NCBI GenBank assembly: GCA_947303085.1
Contig: CAMYXP010000001.1
Coordinates: 124,001 to 188,000 of the forward strand
DNA from: an uncultured Bacteroidales bacterium
Lineage (GTDB): Bacteria > Bacteroidota > Bacteroidia > Bacteroidales > F082
Reading direction: 5' to 3'
Length of the DNA stretch: 64,000 nucleotides
Both the position numbers and the translations under genes were made by a program. The notes under the pieces are model-generated. The model made no database searches. It was given only the letters and a program-made list of their open reading frames with translations, and was not told where the DNA came from. Positions 37,586-46,244 of the stretch are shown in pieces. Each line of letters starts with the position of its first letter. The stretch's first letter is position 1.

Positions 37586-39994
37586 ATGAGTAAGAAGAAA
37601 ATATTATTATTGTGGTTGCAACCGTATTTGGTTTGCATGATGGTTTTGGCGTGCTGTGTCTTTTTGCTTAAACTCATTTTGGGATTTGTTCAGTACGATG
37701 GTGATGCAATAATGATTACAACCGTCTTGAAATCTATAGTTGACGCGGTTGTCGGCACTGGTTTTGTCTCACTTTTTCTGATTCCGATATATGTTTTGCT
37801 AAGAATATTTTCCGAAAAGCTCTCGATGGTTGTAACTTCTTTTTTATGTGCTTTTCTTATTCTTTTGGAAGTGTCGCTTACCGTTTTTACTCAGAAAAGT
37901 GGAGCTTTGATGGATAATGAGGTTTTTATACGGCCTCTTAACGAGATGATAGAAACCATGCAGAGCGGCGTTTCCAATATGTGGCTTATTCTTGTCGGAT
38001 TTGTCGTTTTTATAGTGGTATATTGCTGGCTGATGAGATTTTTTGTGAGAAAACTTAAATCCAGTAGATTTTTAACGATAACAGCTATAGCTTATATTGT
38101 TTTGACTTCATCGTTTGTCTGGATTATACCGAAATTGGAAGATACGACGAATCCTAATGTCAAGAATTTTGTCACCGACAAAACTTGGTATTTAATAAGG
38201 TCGACAATGTCTTCAGATGTGTTGTCGGAAGTGGAGGTTGAGTTTGATGCGGCTTTAATTGAAGAATATGAGGCGATGCACCCGGAGCGCGAATATCCTG
38301 ATTTGCAGCATCCGATGGAGTTTGTTGACAACACCAAAGACAATCTTTCTCAGTTTTTCATTGATTCCCAAACCAAACCAAATATAGTTTTTGTTATTGT
38401 TGAATCGATGGGAGCCGAATGGATGGGGACAAATAGCACAGTTTTGCCATTGATGCCGTTTGTTGATTCACTTGCGGCGAAATCGCTTTATTGGGAAAAC
38501 TGCCTGTCGACAACGCCACGTAGTTTCGGAGTGGTGCCGTCGCTAACTGGTTCGGTGCCATGTGGTATAAGAGGCTATCAGTTTGGGAATATGCCACAAA
38601 CCAATACTCTTATCGGCATCTTGAAATCAAATGGCTATGAAACGAATGCCTTCTATTCAGGACAGTTTTATTTTGATTGTGTGGCCGAATATCTGATTTC
38701 TCAAAAAGTCGATTTCATGTCCGATTTCTACAAGGATTATGAGAATGATGCCGATAAAAATAAGGGCTGTTTTTGGGGCTATCACGATGAATTTATGTTT
38801 GAAAAATCGATAAAGGTTCTCGAAGACAAAAAATCGCCGATGCTGAATTTGTTTATAACTATTTCAACTCATGATGATGTTGATGAGAATAATCCGATTT
38901 TTGCAAAGGCAATAGAAAAAACGAAGTCAATAATTGAAGAGACGCGCAAGGAGAAAAGAGTTTTTGATAGCGAATATAAAAAGGCAATACCATTTGTTTA
39001 TACAGATGATTGTTTGAGAAAATTCTTTGCCGATTATTCAAAACGCGATGACTTCGATAATACTATTTTTATAGTTACAGGAGACCATGCCAGCGGATAC
39101 TTCATGAGGTCGGATATTTCGCGCTATCATGTGCCGCTTATTATATATTCGCCTTTGCTTAAGGAAACGAAAACGTTTGAAAACATTGTTACACACAATG
39201 ACGTGGTGCCGTCGCTTGTTGCTCTGTTGAAGAATAAATATCATATTGAGACTCCTGAAAAAGAGAGTTGGACGGGAAATTATCTCGGTATTGATGATGA
39301 AGAGTCAACATCGGAAATGCTTTTTGTGGAATATGCGAAAGGTGTTACAAAAATGTTGTCAAAAGGCTATATTTATGTAAAAAATGACGACAAAACATAT
39401 AAAATTAGTGATGATATGCGTATTTATGACGCTTCAAACGAGCCATATCACGAAATAATCAGAAATAAATTCGATGTTTACAAATACGTCAATGACTATG
39501 TCTATCTTAACGATAAGCTGGTTTCAAATGTAATCATAAACATTGATGATTATAAAGATATTTACCGATATGATCACTCTAAAGTCATTGAATGCCATAC
39601 ATCTACAGACAAGCATTGGGTGAATTATTACTTGATGCCTGAGACTAAGATTGCTGGCGAATGGGATAAAATAAAGATAAGTTTCTCGGCAGATGTTTCA
39701 TTTCTGGATGAGATTGAGGCTGACCAATACATGGATTTGTATTTCTATTGCTCTGGCGATAATCATCATTATCCTGATTATTATACCGATAAAATTGTGA
39801 AGTTTTTCCCGGTTGATAAAATTAATGTGGGTGAATGGTACAAGCTTAATGTGGATAAGGAATTTGTTGTGAAAGACGCGACAAACCTGAAATGTTGCAT
39901 CTATACCTATTATTCGAAATGGATGGAGAGCAATAGGGCTTTGTTCAAAAATATCGAGGTTGTGATTTCGGGTGTTAGTGCTGGAAAAAACTAA
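37586..39994 (+). CDS. LtaS-like membrane sulfatase-fold phosphotransferase
   Basis: 802 aa. Four or five N-terminal TM helices (about 8-175), then an extracytoplasmic sulfatase-fold domain (about 255-600): NIVFVIVESMGAEWMG (metal Glu), a catalytic Thr in CLSTTPRSFG, SGQFYFDCVAEYL, ISTHDDVDENN and IFIVTGDHASGYFM (metal Asp-His). This is the lipoteichoic-acid-synthase type, which in Gram-negatives moves phosphoglycerol or phosphoethanolamine onto glycans or lipids. A C-terminal extension of about 200 residues after GNYLGID is beta-rich and not part of the family core I know. Its stop codon overlaps that of the convergent SGNH-like gene by two bases (TAA 39992-39994, TAG 39991-39993). Confidence 0.87.
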   Translation: MSKKKILLLWLQPYLVCMMVLACCVFLLKLILGFVQYDGDAIMITTVLKSIVDAVVGTGFVSLFLIPIYVLLRIFSEKLSMVVTSFLCAFLILLEVSLTVFTQKSGALMDNEVFIRPLNEMIETMQSGVSNMWLILVGFVVFIVVYCWLMRFFVRKLKSSRFLTITAIAYIVLTSSFVWIIPKLEDTTNPNVKNFVTDKTWYLIRSTMSSDVLSEVEVEFDAALIEEYEAMHPEREYPDLQHPMEFVDNTKDNLSQFFIDSQTKPNIVFVIVESMGAEWMGTNSTVLPLMPFVDSLAAKSLYWENCLSTTPRSFGVVPSLTGSVPCGIRGYQFGNMPQTNTLIGILKSNGYETNAFYSGQFYFDCVAEYLISQKVDFMSDFYKDYENDADKNKGCFWGYHDEFMFEKSIKVLEDKKSPMLNLFITISTHDDVDENNPIFAKAIEKTKSIIEETRKEKRVFDSEYKKAIPFVYTDDCLRKFFADYSKRDDFDNTIFIVTGDHASGYFMRSDISRYHVPLIIYSPLLKETKTFENIVTHNDVVPSLVALLKNKYHIETPEKESWTGNYLGIDDEESTSEMLFVEYAKGVTKMLSKGYIYVKNDDKTYKISDDMRIYDASNEPYHEIIRNKFDVYKYVNDYVYLNDKLVSNVIINIDDYKDIYRYDHSKVIECHTSTDKHWVNYYLMPETKIAGEWDKIKISFSADVSFLDEIEADQYMDLYFYCSGDNHHYPDYYTDKIVKFFPVDKINVGEWYKLNVDKEFVVKDATNLKCCIYTYYSKWMESNRALFKNIEVVISGVSAGKN

Positions 39995-41448
39995 TTTGTC
40001 CTGGCATAATCATCATATTCAAACGACACATCCAGCGATTTGATGTGAATCGGTGAATCAGTTGGGTTGCAGAGGAAGATGCGGAACTCGTCGGCATTGA
40101 AGAAGGTGGAGTCGATAGGCAGTACAGCAGTCGTGAAGTCCCACTTGCCGATCGCATCAGTCATGTCATTCAATGACAGATTGTTAAAATGTGTCTTTGT
40201 GCCGTTTTTGTACAACTCCATAACTATTGCAGGCAATGCTGAGCTCTCATCCTTCCAAAGTCTTGAAGAGATATAAACCTTTTCACAATTACTGTCGATA
40301 TCGGCAGGCTTTCCTTTAATGGTTAGTCCGTAAGGCATCGCAGAATACACTGTTAACGAGTCAAAACCGAGGTCGATTCTGTAATGGTTTTTGGGGATGT
40401 CGTAAGCAATGTTTTCCACATAAATGTCAGGATAATAATTGCTGACAGCTTGCGCAACATGGTTCGCTATTGTGCGTCGTCCCATCTCGGAATAATGCTC
40501 AGTTGTCCAGTTTTGGTCGATAAACAGTTCGTTTCTTACATCGCCAATATTGTCGACTACGGTAACATTTTCAATATTTCCGTATCTGTTAAGAAGAAAA
40601 TCGTGACTTTGTCTAATCAGATAAAGGATATCGCTTCCGACAAGTTCGTTGGCACGGTCAACATTCTCTGCCAAAAGGTTGAATATTAAATGCCAACCAC
40701 GTTCTTTCGCAAGCTTGACGATATTGTCGAAATCCTTGATTCGCGGGTTGTTTTCGTGAATCTGGAATCCATAAGTCTTGATATAATGGCAGGCGAGAAT
40801 TGTTAATGGGTAGTTAAAAACACCTTCGCTATCATTAACTCCTTCGTGCGCTTTGGCATAATCCCATTCGTGACTTGTGCTATAGTTGAAAGGATAAGGG
40901 AACACGATTTTGTCGTTGCATAAATGATAATATCTCGCTTTCCCCCTTTCTTGTTCTGTTTTGATGTCGTAAGCCTTGAAAGCCAGCATAAAACGGTCGA
41001 AAAGCGGTGGATAATTTTTCAAAAGCACAAGCTGTTTTTGAATGGCCGTTTCAAGATTTGATTCAATCCAGTCGTAGCCGAAAGAACGTATGTTCATCGT
41101 GACAATCACGGTTTCGACAGGCGCATTTTCAGGGATGTTTTCCAAAAGGTAATAATAAACTTCGGCATGTGAAGCGGACTTTGTCATATCACCACATTTC
41201 AAGCCAGGAAAATGGTCGAAAATGAAATCACTGATTTTCCGTTGATCTTTGTCTTTCCACGAATAAGTGAGGTTTGATGACTCGCCAGTATAAACCACCA
41301 CGCAGCTGTCGTTGGTTACCTGCCATGCAAGCTCGACTTCGTCGGAATGCTTTATCAAGTCGTTTTTGAAGAAAAACTTCGCGTAAATCCAATTCATCAG
41401 AACCAGAAGAGCGGCGAGCAAAGCAAATTTATAGATCAGTTTCTTCAT
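39991..41448 (-). CDS. SGNH-hydrolase-like partner of the MBOAT acyltransferase (AlgJ/DltD type)
   Basis: 485 aa from ATG 41448. One N-terminal TM anchor (about 5-24), an extracytoplasmic SGNH-like domain with VVVYTGESSNLTYSW (Ser block), VETVIVTMNIRSFGYDW (Asn block) and IDQNWTTEHYSEMGRRTIA (His block, D..x..H pattern), and a C-terminal beta domain of about 110 residues. In alginate, peptidoglycan and teichoic-acid acylation a membrane MBOAT hands the acyl group to such an SGNH protein, which places it on the polymer. It follows the MBOAT stop after 4 nt. The SGNH call rests on motif order, not on overall similarity; catalytic spacing is looser than in AlgJ. Confidence 0.68.
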   Translation of the reverse strand: MKKLIYKFALLAALLVLMNWIYAKFFFKNDLIKHSDEVELAWQVTNDSCVVVYTGESSNLTYSWKDKDQRKISDFIFDHFPGLKCGDMTKSASHAEVYYYLLENIPENAPVETVIVTMNIRSFGYDWIESNLETAIQKQLVLLKNYPPLFDRFMLAFKAYDIKTEQERGKARYYHLCNDKIVFPYPFNYSTSHEWDYAKAHEGVNDSEGVFNYPLTILACHYIKTYGFQIHENNPRIKDFDNIVKLAKERGWHLIFNLLAENVDRANELVGSDILYLIRQSHDFLLNRYGNIENVTVVDNIGDVRNELFIDQNWTTEHYSEMGRRTIANHVAQAVSNYYPDIYVENIAYDIPKNHYRIDLGFDSLTVYSAMPYGLTIKGKPADIDSNCEKVYISSRLWKDESSALPAIVMELYKNGTKTHFNNLSLNDMTDAIGKWDFTTAVLPIDSTFFNADEFRIFLCNPTDSPIHIKSLDVSFEYDDYARTN

Positions 41449-41452
41449 GGCA

Positions 41453-42871
41453 TCAGAATTGGAAATAGATGAATGGGAAATTATTAACACTCGAGCATGC
41501 TATTATCATGAAAATCAACACGAAATAGATGGCCCAACGGACGACGGCAGGACGGTTGTCGCACCATTTGTCGAAACGTGAGTTGAACAGCAGCACGTCC
41601 AAGAGGATGAACAGTCCGAGGTAAACCCAGATGCTGTTTTCAACGTTGAGATGCTCGCCAGTATTGAAATTGTTGACCAACGAGGTGAACAAATCGCTGA
41701 TGTTGGCGAAGCTGGTTGCACGGAACAACGACCAGAACAGCGTCACGAGGATGAAAGTCTTCGCTATTTTGAACGCGTCGATGACGATTCTCTCAAGTTT
41801 ACCTTTGTTTTCCTTCTCAGGAAGATGATTCAAGATGGCTTTCTCGACGATGTGCAAAAGTCCGTGTGCCGCGCCCCAGATGAGGAAGTTCCATGCCGCG
41901 CCATGCCAGATACCGCTCAAAATGAACACCACCATGATGTTGAACGCCCAGCGTCCGAACTTAACGCGGCTGCCTCCCAATGGGAAATAGACATAGTCGC
42001 GGAACCATGTGGAGAGCGAGATATGCCAGCGATGCCAGAACTCAGCGATGCTCTTTGCGAGATACGGCGTGTTGAAGTTGTCGGTGATGTTGAATCCCAT
42101 GAGCTTGGCGCTTCCCAACGCAATTGTCGAGTAGCCGAAGAAGTCGCCGTAGATCTGGAACGAGTAGAAAAACATTCCGAGGATGATGTCCCATGAGTTG
42201 TATTTGCTGGGGTTATCATAGATCATGTCGACGTAGGCGCCAACGTTGTCGGCGACCACCATCTTGATGAAAAGTCCGAAGATAATCAATCGGAAACCTT
42301 TGGAAATATTGTCGTATTCAAACTTCTTCTCTTCGTGGAGCTGGCGCAGAAGGTTGCCCGGACGCTCGATAGGACCCGTCACGAGCTGTGGGAAAAACAT
42401 CACGTAAAGTGAATAGATTCCGAAGTTGCGCTCGGCTTTCTGGTTGCCGCGATACACCTCAATCACATAGCTCATGCTCTGGAAAGTGTGGAACGAGAGA
42501 CCGATAGGCAGAATCAAATCGACCGTGGTGTTGAGGTTGATATGCAGCGATTGGCATAAAGCCACAAGGTTGTCGTTGACAAATCCCAAGTATTTGAAGA
42601 TGAAAAGCACAAGACATGTAGAGACGATGCTTATCACCAAAAAACGTTTCTTAAGTTTATGATTGTCAGCGTATTTCTCCATCAAAATACCTGCCGAATA
42701 GTCGACGATAATCGTGATAAGAAGAATCAGGATGTATTTCGGGACGAACCACATATAGAATGTGCAGCTGGCAACGAGGAGCATCATCCAGCGGAACCTG
42801 TGTGGCAGCAAGTAAAACAGCATCACCACAATAGGCAGGAAAATCACATATTCTATAGAGTTGAAAAGCAT
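41453..42871 (-). CDS. MBOAT family membrane O-acyltransferase (AlgI/DltB-like)
   Basis: 472 aa with about eleven TM helices. Hallmarks are SMSYVIEVYRGNQKAERN, FFPQLVTGPIERP, EFWHRWHISLSTWFRDYVY and the catalytic His in ILSGIWHGAAWNFLIWG. These proteins move an acyl group (often acetyl) across the membrane for O-acylation of an exported polymer. First gene of a two-gene unit with the SGNH-like protein. Codon use is less A/T-rich than the LtaS-like gene, so the pair may be older in this genome. Confidence 0.93.
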   Translation of the reverse strand: MLFNSIEYVIFLPIVVMLFYLLPHRFRWMMLLVASCTFYMWFVPKYILILLITIIVDYSAGILMEKYADNHKLKKRFLVISIVSTCLVLFIFKYLGFVNDNLVALCQSLHINLNTTVDLILPIGLSFHTFQSMSYVIEVYRGNQKAERNFGIYSLYVMFFPQLVTGPIERPGNLLRQLHEEKKFEYDNISKGFRLIIFGLFIKMVVADNVGAYVDMIYDNPSKYNSWDIILGMFFYSFQIYGDFFGYSTIALGSAKLMGFNITDNFNTPYLAKSIAEFWHRWHISLSTWFRDYVYFPLGGSRVKFGRWAFNIMVVFILSGIWHGAAWNFLIWGAAHGLLHIVEKAILNHLPEKENKGKLERIVIDAFKIAKTFILVTLFWSLFRATSFANISDLFTSLVNNFNTGEHLNVENSIWVYLGLFILLDVLLFNSRFDKWCDNRPAVVRWAIYFVLIFMIIACSSVNNFPFIYFQF

Positions 42872-42925
42872 CCAGTTATTTTTTGCAAAAATATTAAAAA
42901 TTATAATTGATACCTTAAAATTTTG

Positions 42926-42933
42926 TATTTTTG
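42926..42933 (+). promoter_or_regulatory. tyrS: -7 box for tyrS
   Basis: TATTTTTG, full match to TAnnTTTG; a TTG at 42907-42909 is a possible -33. Transcription from here would carry the REP-like element 42943-42980 in the tyrS leader. Confidence 0.5.
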
Positions 42934-42942
42934 CATTTTCTC

Positions 42943-42980
42943 CGTCATTTCGAGCGAAACGAAGTGAAGTCGAGAAATCC
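42943..42980 (+). repeat. REP-like element in the tyrS 5' leader
   Basis: CGTCATTTCGAGCGAAACG... ending GTCGAGAAATCC. The GTCATT(T/C)(C/T)GAG head is shared with 52799, 53932, 53952 and 54487. Sits between the tyrS promoter and ATG; a longer reading frame through it (from 42931) is repeat-derived and rejected as coding. Confidence 0.75.
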
Positions 42981-43014
42981 TATTAAATCAGTAAACAAAA
43001 AAATAAACTATTAT

Positions 43015-44310
43015 ATGAAGGAAGATTTCGTAGAAGAATTGCGCTGGCGCGGGATGTTGAACAACATGACACCAGGCACTGAAGAACAATTGAAGAAAGA
43101 AATGACCACGGCTTACCTCGGCATTGACCCGACCGCCGACTCGCTGCATATCGGACACCTTTGTGGCATCATGATGCTGCGCCATTTTCAGGCTGCTGGC
43201 CATAAGCCGCTGGCATTGCTCGGTGGCGCTACTGGCATGATTGGCGACCCGTCAGGAAAATCAGCTGAGCGTAACCTGTTGAACGACGAGACTTTACAAC
43301 ATAATCAGGCTTGCATCAAGAAGCAGCTCGCCAAGTTCCTCGATTTCGATAGCGACGCTCCGAACCGTGCTGAGCTTGTCAACAACTACGACTGGATGAA
43401 GGACTACACCTTCCTGCATTTCATCCGCGATATCGGCAAGCACATCACCGTCAACTACATGATGGCGAAGGACTCGGTGAAGAAACGTTTCAACGGCGAA
43501 GGCGACGGCATGTCGTTTACAGAGTTCAGCTACCAGCTCGTGCAGGGCTACGATTTCCTGTATCTCTTCGAACACAAGAACTGCAAGCTTCAGATGGGCG
43601 GCAGCGACCAGTGGGGCAACATTACCACAGGTACAGAGCTCATCCGCCGCAAACTCGGCGCCGACAAAGAGGCGTTCGCTCTCACATGCAACCTCATCAC
43701 CAAGGCCGACGGCGGCAAATTCGGCAAGACCGAGAAAGGCAACATCTGGCTCGACCCGGAGAAGACCTCGCCATACGCCTTCTATCAGTTCTGGATGAAC
43801 TGCACCGACGAAGACGCTGCACGTTACATCAAGATATTCACCTTGCTGAGCAAGGAAGAAATCGACGCTTTGATTGCTAGACATACAGCAGAGCCGCATC
43901 TCCGCGAGCTGCAGCGCACACTGGCACGCGAGCTGACATTGGTGGTTCACTCTAAAGAAGATCTCGAGATGGCCGAAGAAGCCACACAGATCCTCTTCGG
44001 CAAAGGTACAGCCGAGGCATTGCATAAATTCGACGAAGCCACATTGTTGAGCATCTTCGACGGCGTGCCCCAGGCTAATTTCTCGAAAGACGCTCTCAGC
44101 GCAGGCGTCGGCATCGTCGACTTCCTCGTGCAGACAGGAGTGTTCCCGTCGAAGGGCGAGGCTCGTAAGATGGTGCAGGGCAACGGCGTGTCGGTCAACA
44201 AAGACAAAGTGACCGAGCAAAAGACCGTCAACTCCGACGACCTCCTCAACGGCAAATACATCCTCGTGCAGAAAGGTAAGAAAAACTATTATTTAATAGT
44301 TTGCGAATAA
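43015..44310 (+). CDS. tyrS: Tyrosyl-tRNA synthetase
   Basis: 431 aa from ATG 43015. Class I Tyr[21 protein letters not shown] (HIGH), [46 protein letters not shown] and KFGKTEKGN in place of KMSKS. C-terminal S4 RNA-binding domain (about 355-430: [19 protein letters not shown]). Its TAA overlaps the next ATG by one base (TAATG), coupling the small membrane protein. Confidence 0.96.
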   Translation: MKEDFVEELRWRGMLNNMTPGTEEQLKKEMTTAYLGIDPTADSLHIGHLCGIMMLRHFQAAGHKPLALLGGATGMIGDPSGKSAERNLLNDETLQHNQACIKKQLAKFLDFDSDAPNRAELVNNYDWMKDYTFLHFIRDIGKHITVNYMMAKDSVKKRFNGEGDGMSFTEFSYQLVQGYDFLYLFEHKNCKLQMGGSDQWGNITTGTELIRRKLGADKEAFALTCNLITKADGGKFGKTEKGNIWLDPEKTSPYAFYQFWMNCTDEDAARYIKIFTLLSKEEIDALIARHTAEPHLRELQRTLARELTLVVHSKEDLEMAEEATQILFGKGTAEALHKFDEATLLSIFDGVPQANFSKDALSAGVGIVDFLVQTGVFPSKGEARKMVQGNGVSVNKDKVTEQKTVNSDDLLNGKYILVQKGKKNYYLIVCE

Positions 44311-44486
44311 TGTATTGGATTTTCCTGATTCCTACGCTGTTTCTCGTCCTCCTTTCGATTGCCGCGATAGGAATCAAGGCTCTTGTTAAAAAAGACGGAA
44401 AATTCGAGCGAAAATGCGCTCATTCACTGGATCCCGATGCAAAATGCGTCTGCGGAGGTGATGGTGAATGCCCAAATAAAAAATAA
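44310..44486 (+). CDS. Short single-pass membrane protein with Cys motif
   Basis: 58 aa. One TM helix (about 3-24) followed by a basic stretch and CAHSLDPDAKCVCGGDGECP with four Cys. Resembles the short membrane proteins of unknown role found widely in Bacteroidales. The four Cys could bind metal or form disulfides. ATG 44310 overlaps the tyrS stop (TAATG); the TTG at 44301 lies inside tyrS and is not needed. Confidence 0.65.
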   Translation: MYWIFLIPTLFLVLLSIAAIGIKALVKKDGKFERKCAHSLDPDAKCVCGGDGECPNKK

Positions 44487-44501
44487 ATATTTTTATTATT
44501 A

Positions 44502-44533
44502 TTTGTTTTTTATTTTATAAATGTTTATATTTG
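44502..44533 (+). promoter_or_regulatory. Promoter of the PKD lipoprotein
   Basis: TTTG (44502-44505), 20 bp, TATATTTG (44526-44533): both boxes match the Bacteroidota consensus. Leader of about 55 nt with a small GTTCG/CGAAC hairpin. Confidence 0.65.
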
Positions 44534-44594
44534 CAGGGTAAATTTAATACTTAAAGCCGACGAGTTCGATGGTTTATAACCGAACACACACATT

Positions 44595-45230
44595 ATGAAG
44601 AGAAATTTTACTCTGTTTTTTAGTGCGGTTCTGTGTATTTGTCTATACATGACCTCATGTGTTAAAAAGCCAAACGCGTCTTTTAGTGTTTCAAACAGTA
44701 ATCCTAAAGTTGGAGAATATGTCTCTTTTTCCAACACCTCAAGTGATGCAAAATCCTATTCATGGAATTTCGGTGACGGACAGTCATCAATGGATGCTTC
44801 ACCATCACATGTTTATTACCGTCGTGGCACGTATACCGTGACACTGACAGCTTATTCAAAGAATGAAAAGAAAAATGATGTCGCAACATCTACAATTACC
44901 GTTAAAGCTGTTGGTGACGCTATGTTCTGGACAGATTATACCACTGAGTATATTATAACTGTCACATTAAATAACGTCAATAAGAATATTACAAGTTATT
45001 ACTACAGCGTACCTTCAAATTGTGGTGCCAGTGGTTGCGCGACTTTCTCGAATCTTGAACCGGGTGTGTATTACTACTATGCCGAGAACTATCTTTACTG
45101 GTGGTCGGGCTACATCACAGTTATCGATAACGAATGCTCAAAGATGTTGCTTTATGCATCCAAAGGTAACAGAAAGACAGATACAGACGGAATGTCATCA
45201 GAAATGTTGATTCCTGGTGTTGACGAGTAA
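44595..45230 (+). CDS. PKD-domain lipoprotein
   Basis: 211 aa. Lipobox LYMTSC (Cys about 22), then one PKD domain (about 28-108; PKVGEYVSFSNTSSDAKSYSWNFGDG, VYYRRGTYTVTLTAYS), then about 95 residues unlike anything I recognise, with aromatic-rich YYYYAENYLYWWSGY and four Cys. PKD domains are cell-surface adhesion or spacer modules. Has its own promoter and stands alone; its stop is 3 nt from the convergent apbE stop. Confidence 0.85.
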   Translation: MKRNFTLFFSAVLCICLYMTSCVKKPNASFSVSNSNPKVGEYVSFSNTSSDAKSYSWNFGDGQSSMDASPSHVYYRRGTYTVTLTAYSKNEKKNDVATSTITVKAVGDAMFWTDYTTEYIITVTLNNVNKNITSYYYSVPSNCGASGCATFSNLEPGVYYYYAENYLYWWSGYITVIDNECSKMLLYASKGNRKTDTDGMSSEMLIPGVDE

Positions 45231-45233
45231 TAA

Positions 45234-46217
45234 TTAATATTGGTGTTCGACGCGAATCTTTCCGTCGTCGTCAACGAAAATAAAGTAAGCCTCGACACCG
45301 TCTTGGTTCTCAAGCAGTTTCGAGGCTTTTTCTTTTCCAACAAGCATGCAGATGGTGGCCAGACAGTCGGCCCAGGCCGCGTTGTCAGCGATGACGGTGG
45401 CGCTCAACAGGTTGTGCTCAACAGGATATCCTGTCTTCGGGTCGATGCTGTGTGAATAGCGGATCCCGTCTTTTTCGATATATTTTCTGTAGTTTCCGGA
45501 AGTGACAACTCCCTTGTTCCTGACTTCTATCTTGGTCTGAACCGAACGTTCCGAGTCGAACTTCTCCGCCGGTTTTTCAATGCCTATGGTCCACATTTTA
45601 CCGTTCGGCTTCGTGCCGCGAGCCATAATCTCACCCCCGACATCCACCAAATAGTTATAAATTCCCTTGGATTCCAAGAACTTTCCAATCAAATCTGCTG
45701 TATATCCCTGCGCCACGGCGTTGAAGTCGAGCGTCATATTGGGATTTTCTTTCACAACTTTATTATCAATGATTTTAACTTTTTGATAACCAACAAGTTG
45801 ACAAATAGAATCAACCATTTCAGGGGTCATCTCAAGCTCTTTTTTATAATGGAAGCCCCAAGCTGAGACCAGTGGACCGATGGTGGCGTCGAAAGCGCCG
45901 TCAGAAAACTCCGAAGCCTTTTTTGCCCACTCAAAATTATCCTTAAATATCTGATCTACAACAACATCCTCGTTTCTGTTTACCTTCCTGATAATAGAAT
46001 TCTCGTTCCAAAGCGACACTGAATTGTCCACTTCTCTGAAAATCAAGTTAAATTCAACCTCGAAATTTCTGTTATCTTCATCGAAATATGTAATCGAGAA
46101 ATAAGACCCCTGCGTGATGCCGGAATAATTGATCTTTTGCGGTTGCTTGCTGCAAGAAGCAAAAACCGCTACAATCGCTAATATAAAAAATACTCTTTTC
46201 AACTTAAAACTTTCCAC
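45234..46217 (-). CDS. apbE: FAD:protein FMN transferase (ApbE), lipoprotein
   Basis: 327 aa. Lipobox VFASC (Cys about 22). ApbE fold: GITQGSYFSITYF, TLDFNAVAQGYTADLIGKFL, YLVDVGGEIMARG and GVVTSGNYRKYIEKDGIRYSHSIDPKTGYP, and the metal-binding ADNAAWADCLATICMLVG. It attaches FMN to Ser/Thr of redox proteins such as Na+-NQR and Rnf subunits in the periplasm; none of those is in the window. No ATG is available: start is GTG 46217, or TTG 46202. The GTG and the first codons lie inside a heptamer repeat tract, so the N-terminus is repeat-derived. Confidence 0.93.
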   Translation of the reverse strand: MESFKLKRVFFILAIVAVFASCSKQPQKINYSGITQGSYFSITYFDEDNRNFEVEFNLIFREVDNSVSLWNENSIIRKVNRNEDVVVDQIFKDNFEWAKKASEFSDGAFDATIGPLVSAWGFHYKKELEMTPEMVDSICQLVGYQKVKIIDNKVVKENPNMTLDFNAVAQGYTADLIGKFLESKGIYNYLVDVGGEIMARGTKPNGKMWTIGIEKPAEKFDSERSVQTKIEVRNKGVVTSGNYRKYIEKDGIRYSHSIDPKTGYPVEHNLLSATVIADNAAWADCLATICMLVGKEKASKLLENQDGVEAYFIFVDDDGKIRVEHQY

Positions 46218-46244
46218 TTTATAACTACTCTAAACTCTACACTA
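46203..46244 (-). repeat. Heptamer tract 3 (after the T9SS plug gene, into apbE)
   Basis: Minus strand: stop TAG (46244-46242), TGTAGAG, TTTAGAG, TAGTTATAAAG, TGGAAAG, TTTTAAG, TTGAAAAG. It fills the spacer and runs on through the apbE GTG start and first five codons. Confidence 0.85.

Noticed and set aside
42931-43014. 28-residue N-terminal extension of TyrRS
   Set aside because: It is translated from the REP-like element and the -7 box itself; the family N-terminus starts at 43015.
44595-45230. PKD lipoprotein as T9SS cargo
   Set aside because: It has a lipobox and no C-terminal sorting domain, so export by the lipoprotein route is more likely.
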